Origin: Pseudochrobactrum saccharolyticum | GTDB lineage: Bacteria > Pseudomonadota > Alphaproteobacteria > Rhizobiales > Rhizobiaceae | Reading direction: 5' to 3' | Assembly (NCBI RefSeq): GCF_008801715.1 | Contig: NZ_VZPG01000006.1 | Span: 1-64,000 of the forward strand | DNA length: 64,000 nt | Part shown: positions 9,646 through 19,600 of the stretch, in pieces | Layout of the letters: each line of letters opens with the position of its first letter | Position numbering within the stretch: the stretch's first letter is position 1 | Made by a program: the position numbers and the translations under genes | Notes under the pieces: model-generated | Database searches by the model: none | Told to the model about the DNA's origin: nothing | What the model saw: only the letters and a program-made list of their open reading frames with translations

Positions 9646-10722
9646 TCAATTATCACCCAATTCCGCCAGCAATGCGGTCTGGTGATCCGAAATCAATGCA
9701 TCCACCAACTCATCAAGCTCGCCCATCATCACGCGGTCAAGCTTGTAGAGTGTGAGATTAATCCGGTGATCCGTCACACGGCCTTGCGGAAAATTATAGG
9801 TACGGATGCGCTCTGAACGATCGCCGGAGCCAACCTGGCTGCGCCGCGCTTCCGAACGCTCACTTTCCGCACGCTGGCGTTCCATGTCATAAAGACGGGC
9901 ACGCAAAATCTGCATCGCACGCGCACGGTTCTGGTGCTGCGATTTTTCTGCCTGCACCACCATAATCCCGGTCGGAATATGGGTGATACGTACGGCCGAG
10001 TCCGTGGTATTGACGTGCTGACCACCGGCACCGGACGCGCGCATCGTATCAATACGAATATCTTCATTGCGGATTTCAATATCAATATCTTCCGCTTCCG
10101 GCAGTACAGCCACCGTTGCCGCCGAGGTATGAATACGTCCGCTGGCTTCTGTTTCCGGCACGCGCTGCACGCGATGCACACCGGATTCAAATTTCATCTT
10201 GGAAAACACACCCTTACCGGAAATTGTCGCAATGATTTCCTTAAAACCACCGGCATCACCTTCACTGGCAGAGACAACTTCCACACGCCAGCCTTTATCC
10301 GCTGCATAACGCTCATACATGCGGAAGAGATCGCCGCCAAACAAGGCCGCCTCGGAACCGCCGGTACCGGCACGAATTTCCAGAATAGCGTTTTTCTCAT
10401 CCGCCGCATCTTTCGGCAGCAGCAAAATCTGGACTTCGGCTTCCAGCGCCTCGACTTTTTCTTCCGTATCCGGAATTTCCATTTCAGCCAAAGCGCGCAT
10501 TTCTGCATCGCCTGACGTATCATCACGCATGGAAACCAGATCGCTCAGCTCCTGACGGGCAGCCTGCAATTCACGGATTTTCAGCGCCACATCTTGCAGC
10601 TCGGAATATTCCGACGCCAGTTTGACATAGGTTTCCGGCGAAGGATTATTCGCCATCTGCGCTTCAAGCATGACAAAATGCTTTAACAACTGATCCATTC
10701 TGTCTTGCGGAAGCGCGACCAT
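9646..10722 (-). CDS. prfA: Peptide chain release factor 1
   Basis: RF1 reads UAA and UAG at the ribosomal A site and triggers hydrolysis of peptidyl-tRNA. The 358-residue protein has the family length. The GGQ catalytic motif is at residues 233-235 ([16 protein letters not shown]), and the RF1-type codon-recognition tripeptide P-x-T appears as PET in [14 protein letters not shown], not the SPF of RF2. AGGA precedes the ATG by eight bases. It is followed immediately by prmC, which methylates Gln235, and preceded by ptsP with a hairpin in between. Confidence 0.97.
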   Translation of the reverse strand: MVALPQDRMDQLLKHFVMLEAQMANNPSPETYVKLASEYSELQDVALKIRELQAARQELSDLVSMRDDTSGDAEMRALAEMEIPDTEEKVEALEAEVQILLLPKDAADEKNAILEIRAGTGGSEAALFGGDLFRMYERYAADKGWRVEVVSASEGDAGGFKEIIATISGKGVFSKMKFESGVHRVQRVPETEASGRIHTSAATVAVLPEAEDIDIEIRNEDIRIDTMRASGAGGQHVNTTDSAVRITHIPTGIMVVQAEKSQHQNRARAMQILRARLYDMERQRAESERSEARRSQVGSGDRSERIRTYNFPQGRVTDHRINLTLYKLDRVMMGELDELVDALISDHQTALLAELGDN

Positions 10723-10792
10723 GCGATAATCCTGATAATATAATTATATCTCTGAAATTCAGTTTTCAGCTTGATGAGGGCACCCATAAAGC

Positions 10793-10828
10793 ATTTCGCA
10801 ATCAAACGGAAATGCCTGATTGCGAAAT
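10793..10828 (-). terminator. Hairpin between ptsP and prfA
   Basis: A 12-bp perfect inverted repeat (ATTTCGCAATCA/TGATTGCGAAAT, 12-base loop) lies just past the ptsP stop codon on the minus strand. The following T run is short, so it may act as a weak terminator or as a transcript-stabilising hairpin. Confidence 0.5.
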
Positions 10829-10862
10829 TTTCTGCACAAATGTCAGCGCTTTTAGTGGTCTG

Positions 10863-13133
10863 TTACAGAGGAATGCCCTGTACAGTTGCAAAACGAACCA
10901 GATGCTCGCGGATTGATCCGTTGGCATCGGGTCTCTGCACGAGGTCGCTCAGAACCGTATTCAGTTGCGCCGCATCAAGCGACAACAGCATATTTTTCAC
11001 CGGTCCGATTGCCGCTGCAGACATTGAGATCGAGCGGAAGCCCAGCCCCACCAGCATCATCGCCGTTAATGGCTTACCCGCCATTTCACCGCAGAGTGTC
11101 ACCGGTTTATTGTGGCGCTTGCCCGCTTCGGCAATCTGCTGCAACACCCGCAAAAATGCCGGAGACAACTGGTCAAAACGATCCGCAATCTGCGCATTGC
11201 CACGGTCAACCGCCATAATGAACTGGAACAGATCATTCGACCCTACCGAGGCGAAATCCACTTCGCGCATTAGCTCATCCAGCTGCCACAACAGTGACGG
11301 CACCTCGATCATCGCCCCTACTTTCAGGCTGCTCGGCGGCTGATAATCAAAACGGGTCAGGTAATTGACTTCCCGTTCGATAATCTCGCGGGTCGCTTTC
11401 ACCTCTGCCACTTCTGTCACCATCGGCAACATAATGCGCAATTCACGACCGCCCGCAGCTTTCAGCAGCGCGCGCAACTGCGTACGCATCAGACCTGGCC
11501 GGTCCAGAGCAAGGCGGATCGCCCGCCACCCCATCGCCGGATTTTCTTCATGGGCGTTGGAGCGGAAATAAGGCAGCACCTTATCACCGCCGATATCCAA
11601 TGTGCGGAAGGTTACCGGCTTATCACCCGCCGCTTCCAGCACTGCGCGATAGAGCTTTTCCTGCTGTCCTGAACGCGGGAAAGTGGAAGCCACCATGAAT
11701 TGCAGTTCCGTGCGGAACAGGCCGACACCATCCGCACCGGATTCCTTCAGCTGTGGCAGATCAACAATCAGACCGCCATTCATCAGCAAGGAAACCGGCT
11801 GACCATCTTTGGTAATCGTCGGCTTATCGCGCAACTCACGATAAAGCGCCTGTCTTTTAGCGCGGAAACGGACTTTCTCCGCATAGGCTGCTTCAACATC
11901 AGACTGCGGCCGCAGATGAACACGGCCATCCTCGCCGTCAATTATGATCGCATCATTATTTTCAGCCAGTGCAACCACGCCTTTAGCCTGCCCGACCACC
12001 GGAATACCCATAGCACGCGCGACAATCACCACATGGCTTGTCGTTGCACCGTCTTCCAGCACCAGACCGCGCACACGTTCGCGCGGATAATCCAGCAGTT
12101 CCGCAGCCCCCATGGAACGGGCAACGATGATTGAATCCTTCGCCATCATTTCCGCAGCGGTTTTCGGGTCATACCCCATCAGCTGCCGCATCAGACGATT
12201 GGCAAGATCGTCAAAATCACTGAGACGCTCACGCATATAAGGATCGCTCAGATGCATCATCCGTGCGCGCGTATCGCTCTGCACCTTTTCAACCGCTGCT
12301 TCTGCGGTCAGGCCATTGCGGATAGCTTCCTCAAGGCGGCGCATCCAACCACGGTCATGGGCAAACATCCGGTAGGCTTCAAGCACATCCCGATGCTCAC
12401 CCTCTACCGCCACATCGCGGCGCGATAACATATCGTCAATCGAGAGACGCAAAGACCCCATCGCCTCATCAAGGCGGGTGATCTCATGCTCAATATCTTC
12501 ATTAAAGAGATTGGTCACAACAATGCGCGGTTCATGCAGCAGCACATGCCCGAGGCCTACGCCATCATTATAGGCATGACCGTTGAAGCTGACAGAACGC
12601 CCGTTAGTCAGTTCCACACCGGGACGCGCAAGGCGGGTGAGATTGCCTGCGGCAACCATTTCCGCCAGCACCATGGCGGTTGTTTCCAAAGCTTCCAGCT
12701 CATCTTCGCGATAAGCCCGTTTGGTGCGGTTCTGCACAACCAGCACGCCCATCGTCCGGCCTGCGCGCAATACCGGCACACCGAGGAAGGAGTTATAAAT
12801 TTCTTCGCCGGTTTCTGGCAGATAAGTGAAAGCCGGATGGCTTTGCGCATCAGTCAGATTGAGCGGGCGAGCGGTTGCGGCAATCGTACCGACAAGCCCC
12901 TGCCCCAGACGCAGCTGCGCCAGATGCACGGCCTGCGGATTCAGACCTTCGGTCGCATAGAGCTCTAGAATTTCATCAGATCGGAGCACATAGAATGAAC
13001 AGACCTCCGCCACCATATTTTGCGCGATTTCGCGCACGATACGGTCAAGACGTTCCTGCGGTTCGAGCGCTTCCGCCATTAAAGCGCGAAGACGCTTGAG
13101 CAAAATCCGGGGTCCGGCTGTCAGCTCACGCAT
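10863..13133 (-). CDS. ptsP: Phosphoenolpyruvate-protein phosphotransferase of the nitrogen PTS (EI-Ntr)
   Basis: EI-Ntr takes phosphate from phosphoenolpyruvate and passes it to NPr and then EIIA-Ntr, a regulatory chain in the cytosol that affects nitrogen, potassium and (p)ppGpp signalling. The 756-residue protein has an N-terminal GAF domain (about 1-165), which separates EI-Ntr from the sugar EI. A linker and the EI phosphohistidine domain follow, with the active histidine near residue 367 in GATTSHVVIVARAMGIPVVG. The C terminus is a PEP-binding TIM barrel with DGVGLFRTELQFM and LCGEMAG. It lies between lysC and prfA, as in other Hyphomicrobiales. Confidence 0.96.
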   Translation of the reverse strand: MRELTAGPRILLKRLRALMAEALEPQERLDRIVREIAQNMVAEVCSFYVLRSDEILELYATEGLNPQAVHLAQLRLGQGLVGTIAATARPLNLTDAQSHPAFTYLPETGEEIYNSFLGVPVLRAGRTMGVLVVQNRTKRAYREDELEALETTAMVLAEMVAAGNLTRLARPGVELTNGRSVSFNGHAYNDGVGLGHVLLHEPRIVVTNLFNEDIEHEITRLDEAMGSLRLSIDDMLSRRDVAVEGEHRDVLEAYRMFAHDRGWMRRLEEAIRNGLTAEAAVEKVQSDTRARMMHLSDPYMRERLSDFDDLANRLMRQLMGYDPKTAAEMMAKDSIIVARSMGAAELLDYPRERVRGLVLEDGATTSHVVIVARAMGIPVVGQAKGVVALAENNDAIIIDGEDGRVHLRPQSDVEAAYAEKVRFRAKRQALYRELRDKPTITKDGQPVSLLMNGGLIVDLPQLKESGADGVGLFRTELQFMVASTFPRSGQQEKLYRAVLEAAGDKPVTFRTLDIGGDKVLPYFRSNAHEENPAMGWRAIRLALDRPGLMRTQLRALLKAAGGRELRIMLPMVTEVAEVKATREIIEREVNYLTRFDYQPPSSLKVGAMIEVPSLLWQLDELMREVDFASVGSNDLFQFIMAVDRGNAQIADRFDQLSPAFLRVLQQIAEAGKRHNKPVTLCGEMAGKPLTAMMLVGLGFRSISMSAAAIGPVKNMLLSLDAAQLNTVLSDLVQRPDANGSIREHLVRFATVQGIPL

Positions 13134-13565
13134 AGGGTCTCAATGCTCCTCCATATGCCTCATGCCAATCTCAAACCACAATACACAATGTATGTGGTTA
13201 CTCGTCGGCTTTTACCGCTTTTCCGATCGGCCGGTCAGGCATTGTTTCATCCTGATACTACAAGACCAGTCCGATCACGAATCACACCGCTGTGTGCATA
13301 GCTCAGTTTGGTTTGCTTGTGAGCATTTTTCTCACAATCGTCCAGAGTACAATTATCAAATCTTATTATTCATTGTGCTCTTATTGCAGTTTACGTGTCT
13401 AAAATGGGGCATAAACCGATTAAAGCCTCTCCATCAACAAAAATGATTTTATTCGCCCCGCTGCCTGCACCTGACCAGAACCGGATCGCTCTGCTCTTAT
13501 TCTTGCTCGCCAGCTATGCAATGACTGCATAGCTAAACCCTGTATTTCCGTTTACCCCTGAAAAG
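13134..13565. other. Intergenic region upstream of ptsP
   Basis: No gene is supported. The minus strand should carry the ptsP promoter. One hairpin is visible at 13513-13535 (AGCTATGCA/TGCATAGCT, 5-base loop). The adjoining 13566-13650 holds a palindromic repeat described separately. Confidence 0.4.
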
Positions 13566-13570
13566 ATAAT

Positions 13571-13650
13571 AGCATGTCGCGGAAAAGTGAGTACCGGTTT
13601 TCCGATAGTGACATGCGTAAAAACAAAGAGATAGAGCGAACGCCATGAAT
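13571..13650. repeat. RIME-like palindromic intergenic repeat, copy 1
   Basis: A hairpin with outer arms GCATGTC/GACATGC and inner arms GGAAAA/TTTTCC around ACCGG is followed by AAAACAAAGAGATAGAGCG. The same pattern occurs near 46137, 60470 and 40632 in this window. Such elements are common between genes in Rhizobium and Brucella relatives. Confidence 0.75.
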
Positions 13651-13712
13651 GTGATTAAACGCAACACGGCCTGGTATAATGTTGCCGCCCAACAGAAATG
13701 AAGAGAATAAGG

Positions 13713-13748
13713 CAGAAAAAAAGGCAGCGCCGCGAAGCACTGCCTTTC
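13713..13748 (-). terminator. Intrinsic terminator of lysC
   Basis: On the minus strand the stem AAAGGCAG/CTGCCTTT closes a GC-rich loop and is followed by a run of T (plus strand A run 13716-13722). It lies about 25 bases past the lysC stop codon. Confidence 0.85.
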
Positions 13749-13773
13749 TGAAACTTTATAACTCACGCAGCTG

Positions 13774-15027
13774 TTAGTGCTTATCCAGCCCGTAAACAGA
13801 ATGCAGGGTTCGTACCGCCAGTTCTGTATATGCGCTGTCAATCAGGATCGAGATTTTAATCTCGGAGGTCGTGATTGCGCGAATATTGATGCCTTTTTCA
13901 GCCAGCGCCTTAAATGCAGTCGCTGCAACACCTGCGTGAGAACGCATACCGGTGCCGATCACCGAAATTTTTGCCAGACCGGTTTCCGACTGGATGGAGT
14001 CACAGCCGATTTCAGCCTTTACCTTATCCAGCGCATGCACAGCCTTATCCATATCACCGGAAGGAACGGTGAAGGTCATGTCGGTTTTTGAACCGTCTTC
14101 GGAAACATTCTGAACAATCATATCAACATTGATATGTTCTTCAGCCAACGGGACAAAAATCGCCGCAGATACACCCGGGCGGTCGGCCACGCGGCGCAAT
14201 GAGATCTGAGCTTCATCTCGGGCGAAAGCAATACCAGTTACAACCTGTTGTTCCACGATTTCATCCTCATCGCAAATCAGTGTTCCGGGAGGGTTGAGCG
14301 GATCACCCATGCCCGGCGCATGCGGATCTTCAAAACTTGAACGTACAAATGTACGCACTTTATGCACCATGGCCAGTTCTACGGAGCGAACCTGCAGCAC
14401 TTTAGCGCCAAGGGATGCCATTTCCAGCATCTCTTCAAAAGAAATCTTGGCCATACGGCGGGCTTTAGGCTCTACGCGCGGATCGGTCGTATAAACACCA
14501 TCCACATCCGTATAAATATCACAGCGATCAGCTTTAACCGCTGCCGCAACGGCAACAGCCGAAGTATCGGAACCACCGCGACCGAGCGTCGAAATACGAT
14601 TATCCGGGCTGATACCCTGGAAACCGGCAATCACCGCAACCTGACCTTCGCCAAAGCGCTTAATCAGGAAAGAACCGTCAATATCCGTAATACGTGCCGC
14701 ACCATGCGTCATGTCGGTTTTGATCGGGATCTGCCAGCCTTGCCATGAACGTGCATTCACGCCCATAGACTGCAGCACAATCGCCAGAAGACCGGCCGTT
14801 ACCTGCTCGCCCGATGCAACAATCGCATCATATTCACGGGCATCATGCATCGGTGATGCTTCACGCGTCCAGGCAACCAGCTCATTGGTTTTACCGGCCA
14901 TAGCCGAAACCACAACTGCCACTTCATTGCCGGAATCGACTTCACGTTTAACGTGACGCGCCACATTCCGGATCCGTTCAAGATCGGCCACAGAAGTACC
15001 GCCGAATTTCATCACAATGCGCGCCAT
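13774..15027 (-). CDS. lysC: Aspartate kinase
   Basis: Aspartokinase phosphorylates L-aspartate, the first step of lysine, threonine, methionine and diaminopimelate synthesis. The 417-residue protein has the amino-acid kinase domain beginning MARIVMKFGGTSVADLERI, substrate motifs such as GRGGSDTSAVAVAAA and YTDVDGVYTTDPR, and two C-terminal ACT domains (from about residue 265) for feedback control. The ATG at 15027 fits the conserved KFGGTS start; the open frame upstream of it lacks homology. It is monocistronic with its own terminator and lies divergently from ubiG. Confidence 0.96.
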   Translation of the reverse strand: MARIVMKFGGTSVADLERIRNVARHVKREVDSGNEVAVVVSAMAGKTNELVAWTREASPMHDAREYDAIVASGEQVTAGLLAIVLQSMGVNARSWQGWQIPIKTDMTHGAARITDIDGSFLIKRFGEGQVAVIAGFQGISPDNRISTLGRGGSDTSAVAVAAAVKADRCDIYTDVDGVYTTDPRVEPKARRMAKISFEEMLEMASLGAKVLQVRSVELAMVHKVRTFVRSSFEDPHAPGMGDPLNPPGTLICDEDEIVEQQVVTGIAFARDEAQISLRRVADRPGVSAAIFVPLAEEHINVDMIVQNVSEDGSKTDMTFTVPSGDMDKAVHALDKVKAEIGCDSIQSETGLAKISVIGTGMRSHAGVAATAFKALAEKGINIRAITTSEIKISILIDSAYTELAVRTLHSVYGLDKH

Positions 15028-15213
15028 TATGTCGACATATCCTAAATGAAAATGAGAACCAACGGAACCTGCCATCGTACTGAGAGGTACTCCTGACAGG
15101 TAAGTGATGCTGACATACCGAAATTATGACCACTTCGCAAGCGCAACAGGCGAAAAGATACTTGACTTTCATCAATGAACAGACAAGTCCATTGGTAGGA
15201 AATGGAGAAAGCT

Positions 15214-16005
15214 ATGTCCGACACGTCCAGACAGACAGATACTGGCTCACAACAGCCACCGGAATCCGTATCCGGCCGTACCACGATTGATCCCGCTGAA
15301 GTTGCGCATTTTTCGCGCATTGCCAGCGAATGGTGGAACCCGCAGGGCAAATTCCGCCCGCTCCATAAATTCAACCCGACCCGTCTGGAATATCTGAAAG
15401 AACAGATCTGCAAGCATTTCAACCGTGATCCGCTGGCGGCAAGACCGCTGGAAGGCCTGCGCATTCTGGATATTGGTTGCGGCGGCGGTCTGCTCTGCGA
15501 ACCGATGGCACGCCTTGGCGCGACAGTTATCGGTGCCGATGCCTCAACCACCAATATTGAAGTCGCAAAAATCCATGCTGCGGAAATGGGCATTGAAATC
15601 GATTATCGTGCCACCACAGCAGAAGATCTGGCCGATGCCGGTGAACAATTCGATATCGTGCTGAATATGGAAGTAGTTGAGCATGTTTCCGACGTTGATC
15701 TGTTCATGTCGGCGACAGCGAAAATGGTCAAGCCGCAGGGACTGATGTTTGTTGCCACCATCAACCGCACACTCAAAGCATGGGGTCTGGCGATTATCGG
15801 CGCAGAATATGTGCTGCGCTGGCTGCCGAAAGGCACCCATCAATATGAAAAACTGGTGCGTCCCGAAGAGCTGGAAAAACCATTGCAGGCTGCCGGTCTG
15901 ACTGTGCTGGAAAAAACCGGCGTGAGCTATAATCCGCTCAATGATACATGGAGCCGCTCACGCGATCTCGACGTGAATTATATGGTTCTGGCGCAGCGCC
16001 GCTAA
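15214..16005 (+). CDS. ubiG: Ubiquinone biosynthesis O-methyltransferase
   Basis: UbiG carries out both O-methylations in ubiquinone synthesis, using SAM and acting at the membrane surface. The 263-residue protein has the typical N-terminal [25 protein letters not shown] block, the SAM-binding loop [10 protein letters not shown] at about 85-94, and the later motifs LNMEVVEHV and [15 protein letters not shown] lies seven bases before the ATG at 15214, so that start is preferred to the ATG at 15202. The gene is divergent from lysC and convergent with the DUF1178 operon. Confidence 0.96.
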   Translation: MSDTSRQTDTGSQQPPESVSGRTTIDPAEVAHFSRIASEWWNPQGKFRPLHKFNPTRLEYLKEQICKHFNRDPLAARPLEGLRILDIGCGGGLLCEPMARLGATVIGADASTTNIEVAKIHAAEMGIEIDYRATTAEDLADAGEQFDIVLNMEVVEHVSDVDLFMSATAKMVKPQGLMFVATINRTLKAWGLAIIGAEYVLRWLPKGTHQYEKLVRPEELEKPLQAAGLTVLEKTGVSYNPLNDTWSRSRDLDVNYMVLAQRR

Positions 16006-16016
16006 ATTATGCTTGG

Positions 16017-16045
16017 AAAAACTGATCCGTTTATACGGATCAGTT
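16017..16045. terminator. Terminator shared by ubiG and the DUF1178 operon
   Basis: An 11-bp perfect stem AACTGATCCGT/ACGGATCAGTT has a 4-base loop. The T run (GTTTTTCC) is on the minus-strand side, so it best terminates the leftward grxC-nitrilase-DUF1178 transcript. For ubiG it gives only a weak tail. Confidence 0.75.
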
Positions 16046-16046
16046 A

Positions 16047-16152
16047 TAGAGCATTTCACATTCAAGTTGATACAACTTGAATGGCATGACAATGCGACCA
16101 CTAAAGAATCTAGAGCGAGCACTGTGATCCAACTTGAACGTAAACCGCTCTA
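16047..16152. repeat. Palindromic element of about 106 bp (Bru-RS-like), copy A
   Basis: The element is bounded by TAGAGC and GCTCTA and contains the inner motif CAAGTTGATACAACTTG. It is the inverse-orientation relative of two 107-bp copies at 50715 and 54679. Its size and termini recall Brucella Bru-RS elements. It sits directly behind the ubiG terminator. Confidence 0.85.
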
Positions 16153-16178
16153 GTCTTCAGCCATTGAACCGGCACGGT

Positions 16179-16604
16179 TCAATTATAATCCTCAGGCAAC
16201 ACCGGCAACGGCAGAATTTCCACACCATCCTCAACGAGCGATGTGATTTCTTCCTTCGTTGCCTCACCGTAAATGCCGCGCTCTTCCGTTTCACCATGGT
16301 GAATTTTACGCGCTTCCTCGGCAAAACGATCGCCGACATAATCGGCATTCTCTTTCACCTTGCGGCTGATCTCACGCATCTCATCCAGCAATTTGCGCTG
16401 GGCTTCACCCATGGTCGCTGCAATTTTCTCTTTGGTGCGACCGGTGGTGACGGACGGTGCCATCAGCGCCTTATTCACATTAGGTGAGTGACAAACAGGG
16501 CATTGCACCAGACCGCGTGCGGTCTGGTTGTCGAAATCCTCATTATTACGAAACCAGCCCTCAAATTCATGGGACTGGTCACAGTGCAGAGAAAACCGCA
16601 TCAT
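16179..16604 (-). CDS. DUF1178 family protein
   Basis: This 141-residue cytosolic protein begins MMRFSLHCDQSHEFEGWFR and has a zinc-ribbon-like pair, an N-terminal cysteine and CPVCHSPNV near residue 35, then a charged helical C-terminal half. It matches the DUF1178 family, widespread in Alphaproteobacteria and without an established function that I know. The start overlaps the nitrilase stop as ATGA, which indicates translational coupling and the same operon. A second ATG follows immediately. The gene ends before a 106-bp palindromic repeat and a terminator. Confidence 0.88.
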   Translation of the reverse strand: MMRFSLHCDQSHEFEGWFRNNEDFDNQTARGLVQCPVCHSPNVNKALMAPSVTTGRTKEKIAATMGEAQRKLLDEMREISRKVKENADYVGDRFAEEARKIHHGETEERGIYGEATKEEITSLVEDGVEILPLPVLPEDYN

Positions 16605-17458
16605 GCCTTGATCGTTTCACCTTCCGCGACAATGGTTTCCAGTTTGAATTCCCGCGCATTTTTCAAATTCGGGATTTTATTACGGGCAGCAGCGCTGTCC
16701 GCCACATCAATATCCGCATAGATCACCGCCGGATTATCGTGATCGGCTTCCGCCAGAACTTTCCCCCATGGCGAAACAATAATTGTATGACCATAGGTCT
16801 GGCGATTGCCGTTATGCAGACCGCCCTGCGCAGCAGAAATCAGGAAGGCACCATTTTCAATGGCACGCGCCCGCTGCAAGATATGCCAATGCGCCTCACC
16901 GGTCTGACGGGTGAAAGCAGCAGGCGCGGAAATCACATTGGCACCGGCATTGGCCTGCGCCTGAAACAGTTGCGGAAAGCGGATATCATAGCAGATTGCC
17001 AGTCCGAGTTTCATAAATGGCAGTTCCGCTACTACTGCGCGATCCCCTGCCGAAATCGTATCGGATTCACGCCAGCTCTCACCATTATCCAGATCCACAT
17101 CAAACATATGGATCTTGTCATAAGTGGTGATTTTTGAGCCATCCGGCGCAAAAACAAAAGCACGGTTGGCGATCAGCCCGCTCTCAAGTTTAATCGGCGT
17201 GGAACCGATATGGAGATGAATGCCGTGCCGCTTTGCCAGAACCGAGGCTTCACGCACCACAGGATCATCCTGCTCCGCATGAAGGCTGGCACGGTAAAGC
17301 GCACGGTCATTCTGAATAATGCCGGTATTTTCAGGCGTCTGCACATATTGCGCACCTTGGGCGGCAGCCTCTCCGACCATACGGCTGAGGGCTTCAATAT
17401 TGGCGGACATATCGCCATCTGAACGCATCTGCACTGCTGCAACTTTAACCATCGACAT
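16601..17458 (-). CDS. Carbon-nitrogen hydrolase (Nit2/omega-amidase-like)
   Basis: This 285-residue enzyme belongs to the nitrilase superfamily and probably hydrolyses a small amide such as deaminated glutathione or alpha-ketoglutaramate in the cytosol. The Glu-Lys-Cys triad is readable: Glu in QTPENTG, Lys in YDKIHMFDVDL and Cys in GLAICYDIRFPQLF. The ATG at 17458 has GGGGAG five bases upstream. It sits between grxC and the DUF1178 gene in one leftward operon, an order conserved in Hyphomicrobiales. The link to a glutaredoxin is compatible with glutathione repair, but the substrate is inferred only. Confidence 0.9.
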   Translation of the reverse strand: MSMVKVAAVQMRSDGDMSANIEALSRMVGEAAAQGAQYVQTPENTGIIQNDRALYRASLHAEQDDPVVREASVLAKRHGIHLHIGSTPIKLESGLIANRAFVFAPDGSKITTYDKIHMFDVDLDNGESWRESDTISAGDRAVVAELPFMKLGLAICYDIRFPQLFQAQANAGANVISAPAAFTRQTGEAHWHILQRARAIENGAFLISAAQGGLHNGNRQTYGHTIIVSPWGKVLAEADHDNPAVIYADIDVADSAAARNKIPNLKNAREFKLETIVAEGETIKA

Positions 17459-17483
17459 TATTCTCCCCTTTATGCCTTATAGA

Positions 17484-17747
17484 TTAGTCTGCTTTACCGG
17501 TTTCCAGCAGAGTAACCAGCTTGCCTGCACGATCCAGCGCATGAAGATCGTCACAACCGCCGACATGCACATCACCGATAAAAATCTGCGGAAATGTTGT
17601 ACCGCCGGAGCGGGTCATCATTTCTTCGCGATATTTCGGATCAACACTCGCATTAAATTCCGTGTAGCCAGGCGCACGTTCATTCAGCAATTGTTTTGCA
17701 CGTGCGCAGTAACCACAGCCGTCACGGGTATAAATTTCAACATTCAT
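17484..17747 (-). CDS. grxC: Glutaredoxin 3
   Basis: GrxC reduces disulfides and glutathionylated proteins with glutathione in the cytosol. The 87-residue protein has the dithiol active site CGYC in MNVEIYTRDGCGYCARAKQLL, the TFPQIFIG cis-proline loop and the HVGGCDDLHAL glutathione-binding region. The ATG at 17747 has GGAG nine bases upstream; an open frame extends 17 codons further but is not conserved in type. It begins or continues a comF-grxC-nitrilase-DUF1178 run on the minus strand. Confidence 0.96.
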   Translation of the reverse strand: MNVEIYTRDGCGYCARAKQLLNERAPGYTEFNASVDPKYREEMMTRSGGTTFPQIFIGDVHVGGCDDLHALDRAGKLVTLLETGKAD

Positions 17748-17832
17748 TTCAAGAGTCTCCAGAGTTTCAACTCTATATAACCATGCCTGCACAATCATCC
17801 AAGCATTTGCTGCCGGTTTGTTGTCGCGGGTA

Positions 17833-18633
17833 TTATTTCTGTATGTCCGGTAAAACCCTGCCGAACGTCAGCACATCCACCTCTGCCGCTCCTGCTTTCA
17901 GCAAAGCACGGCAGGCCGCTTTGACTGTCGCACCGGTCGTATAAACATCATCAATCAGCAACACAGTGCGCCCCTGCACGCTGCTTCGCCCTGCCTCAGG
18001 CACCTGAAATGCACCTGCCACATTACGCAACCGCTCGGACTGGCTCAGCTCCGCCTGCTGCCGTGTATCCTTGATACGCTGCAAGGCTGCAGCCTCATAA
18101 TTTTTGCCACTGAGCTTCGCCAAAACCCGCGCCAGTTCTGCTGCCTGATTATAACGGCGCTTCCACAAGCGCTTACGATGCAGCGGCACCGGAATAATCA
18201 CATCACATCCCTCAAGCAATTCATGCCCCGCCCGCTGCATCCAGCGTGCCATCCAGGGGGCGAGATCAAGCCGGTCATAATATTTCAGCGAAATACCGGC
18301 ATGACGGGCTGAACCATCGTGACAGGCGACAGAACGCAAGCGCCGGAAAGGCGGCTGATCGGCAATTGCCTCGACTGAGAGAAAATGCTCGCCAAAATCA
18401 TGTGTAAAGGGCGTACCCATCACCGGACACAATGGCGCTTCCAGAAAGCGCATCTCATTCCAGCAAGCCCCGCATAAAGTGCCGGCCTGTGAAACGGGGC
18501 TGTCGCAACCCTCGCAAAGTGCCGGAAAAATCCTGTCCGGCAGCGTTTTTAAACAGGCTTGTATATTTTGCAGCAAGCGCTGAAAACCTGTCTCTCTCAC
18601 AACAGTTTCATGAGAAAGCGGCAATTCCCCCAT
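17833..18633 (-). CDS. ComF family phosphoribosyltransferase-like protein
   Basis: ComF proteins have an N-terminal zinc finger and a type I phosphoribosyltransferase fold, and in transformable bacteria assist DNA uptake. The 266-residue protein shows the zinc-finger cysteines (CEGCDSP and LCGACWNEM, with a further Cys in APLCPV) and the PRPP loop VLLIDDVYTTGATV near residue 225. It lies 85 bases upstream of grxC on the same strand. No other competence genes are seen in the window, so a role in uptake cannot be claimed. Confidence 0.92.
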   Translation of the reverse strand: MGELPLSHETVVRETGFQRLLQNIQACLKTLPDRIFPALCEGCDSPVSQAGTLCGACWNEMRFLEAPLCPVMGTPFTHDFGEHFLSVEAIADQPPFRRLRSVACHDGSARHAGISLKYYDRLDLAPWMARWMQRAGHELLEGCDVIIPVPLHRKRLWKRRYNQAAELARVLAKLSGKNYEAAALQRIKDTRQQAELSQSERLRNVAGAFQVPEAGRSSVQGRTVLLIDDVYTTGATVKAACRALLKAGAAEVDVLTFGRVLPDIQK

Positions 18634-18715
18634 TGCATTCGCCCCCGATTGAACGCATTTACATCACCATGCCAGATGCACCGGTGTAGTCCAGAGAAAT
18701 ATCGGGATACGAGAA

Positions 18716-19591
18716 ATGCCAGCAACAGAAACCACACCAAACACTATTTTCGACAGCGCATTGCTGCAACAGCGCCTGAAACGGGCGATACAGCGCAATG
18801 TAAGTGGTGCGGATTTTCTGCTGGAGCGCACGGTGCAGGATCTGGAAGACAGGCTTTCAACGGTTGAGCGTCAGTTTTCCCGTGCTGTAATCGTCAATCC
18901 CTATACGCCGTCTGCTGCTTTATCTTTGCAACAGTCCGGCAAGGCAGAAGTGATTGAAAGCATTGACTATCAGTCAAAAGACAGCACGGAATATCTGCCG
19001 CTGGAACCACAAAGTGCTGATCTGATTATCTCACTGCTATCATTACAGTTTACCAATGACACGCCGGGACTGATGATGCAAATCAAACAGGCGCTGAAGC
19101 CTGACGGATTGTTTCTCGGTTGCATGGCGGGTGCCGGCACACTCGGAGAGCTGCGTGAATCGCTGTTGCAGGCCGAGTCTGAACTGACCGGCGGCGTCAG
19201 CCCGCGTGTGGCACCTTTTGCCGATGTGCGTGATGGTGGTGCCCTGTTGCAGCGTGCCGGTTTTGCGCTACCGGTGACGGATATTGAGAATGTCACTGTG
19301 CGCTATGACAATATGTTTGCGTTGATGGCCGATATCCGCGCCATGGGTATGGCCAATATTCTCACCGGCCGTTCGCGCAAACCGGTTGGCCGTCGTCTGT
19401 TCATGCGGGCTGCGGAGATTTATGCCGAGCGCTTCAGCGATCCCGACGGGCGCATCCGCGCAACATTCTCATTCATCTGGATGTCCGGCTGGGCACCCCA
19501 TGCCTCGCAGCAGCAGCCGTTGAAACCGGGATCGGCCAAGGCTTCACTGGCTGAAGCCCTGCTTGCTACGGAAAAAGAACCGAAAAAGTAA
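18716..19591 (+). CDS. SAM-dependent methyltransferase-fold protein (NDUFAF5/BioC-like)
   Basis: This 291-residue protein has a class I methyltransferase fold with degenerate SAM motifs and a central SADLIISLLSLQFTNDTPGLMMQIKQ stretch split over residues 98-125. Such proteins in Alphaproteobacteria resemble mitochondrial NDUFAF5, which acts in complex I assembly. It starts close to comF on the opposite strand, an arrangement known in this order. The glycine-rich SAM loop is poor, so the catalytic activity is uncertain. A weak ribosome site precedes the ATG. Confidence 0.8.
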   Translation: MPATETTPNTIFDSALLQQRLKRAIQRNVSGADFLLERTVQDLEDRLSTVERQFSRAVIVNPYTPSAALSLQQSGKAEVIESIDYQSKDSTEYLPLEPQSADLIISLLSLQFTNDTPGLMMQIKQALKPDGLFLGCMAGAGTLGELRESLLQAESELTGGVSPRVAPFADVRDGGALLQRAGFALPVTDIENVTVRYDNMFALMADIRAMGMANILTGRSRKPVGRRLFMRAAEIYAERFSDPDGRIRATFSFIWMSGWAPHASQQQPLKPGSAKASLAEALLATEKEPKK

Positions 19592-19600
19592 CAAGAAAGA

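Noticed and set aside
13533-13841. Minus-strand 102-codon frame between lysC and ptsP
   Set aside because: It runs through a palindromic repeat and the lysC terminator and overlaps the end of lysC.
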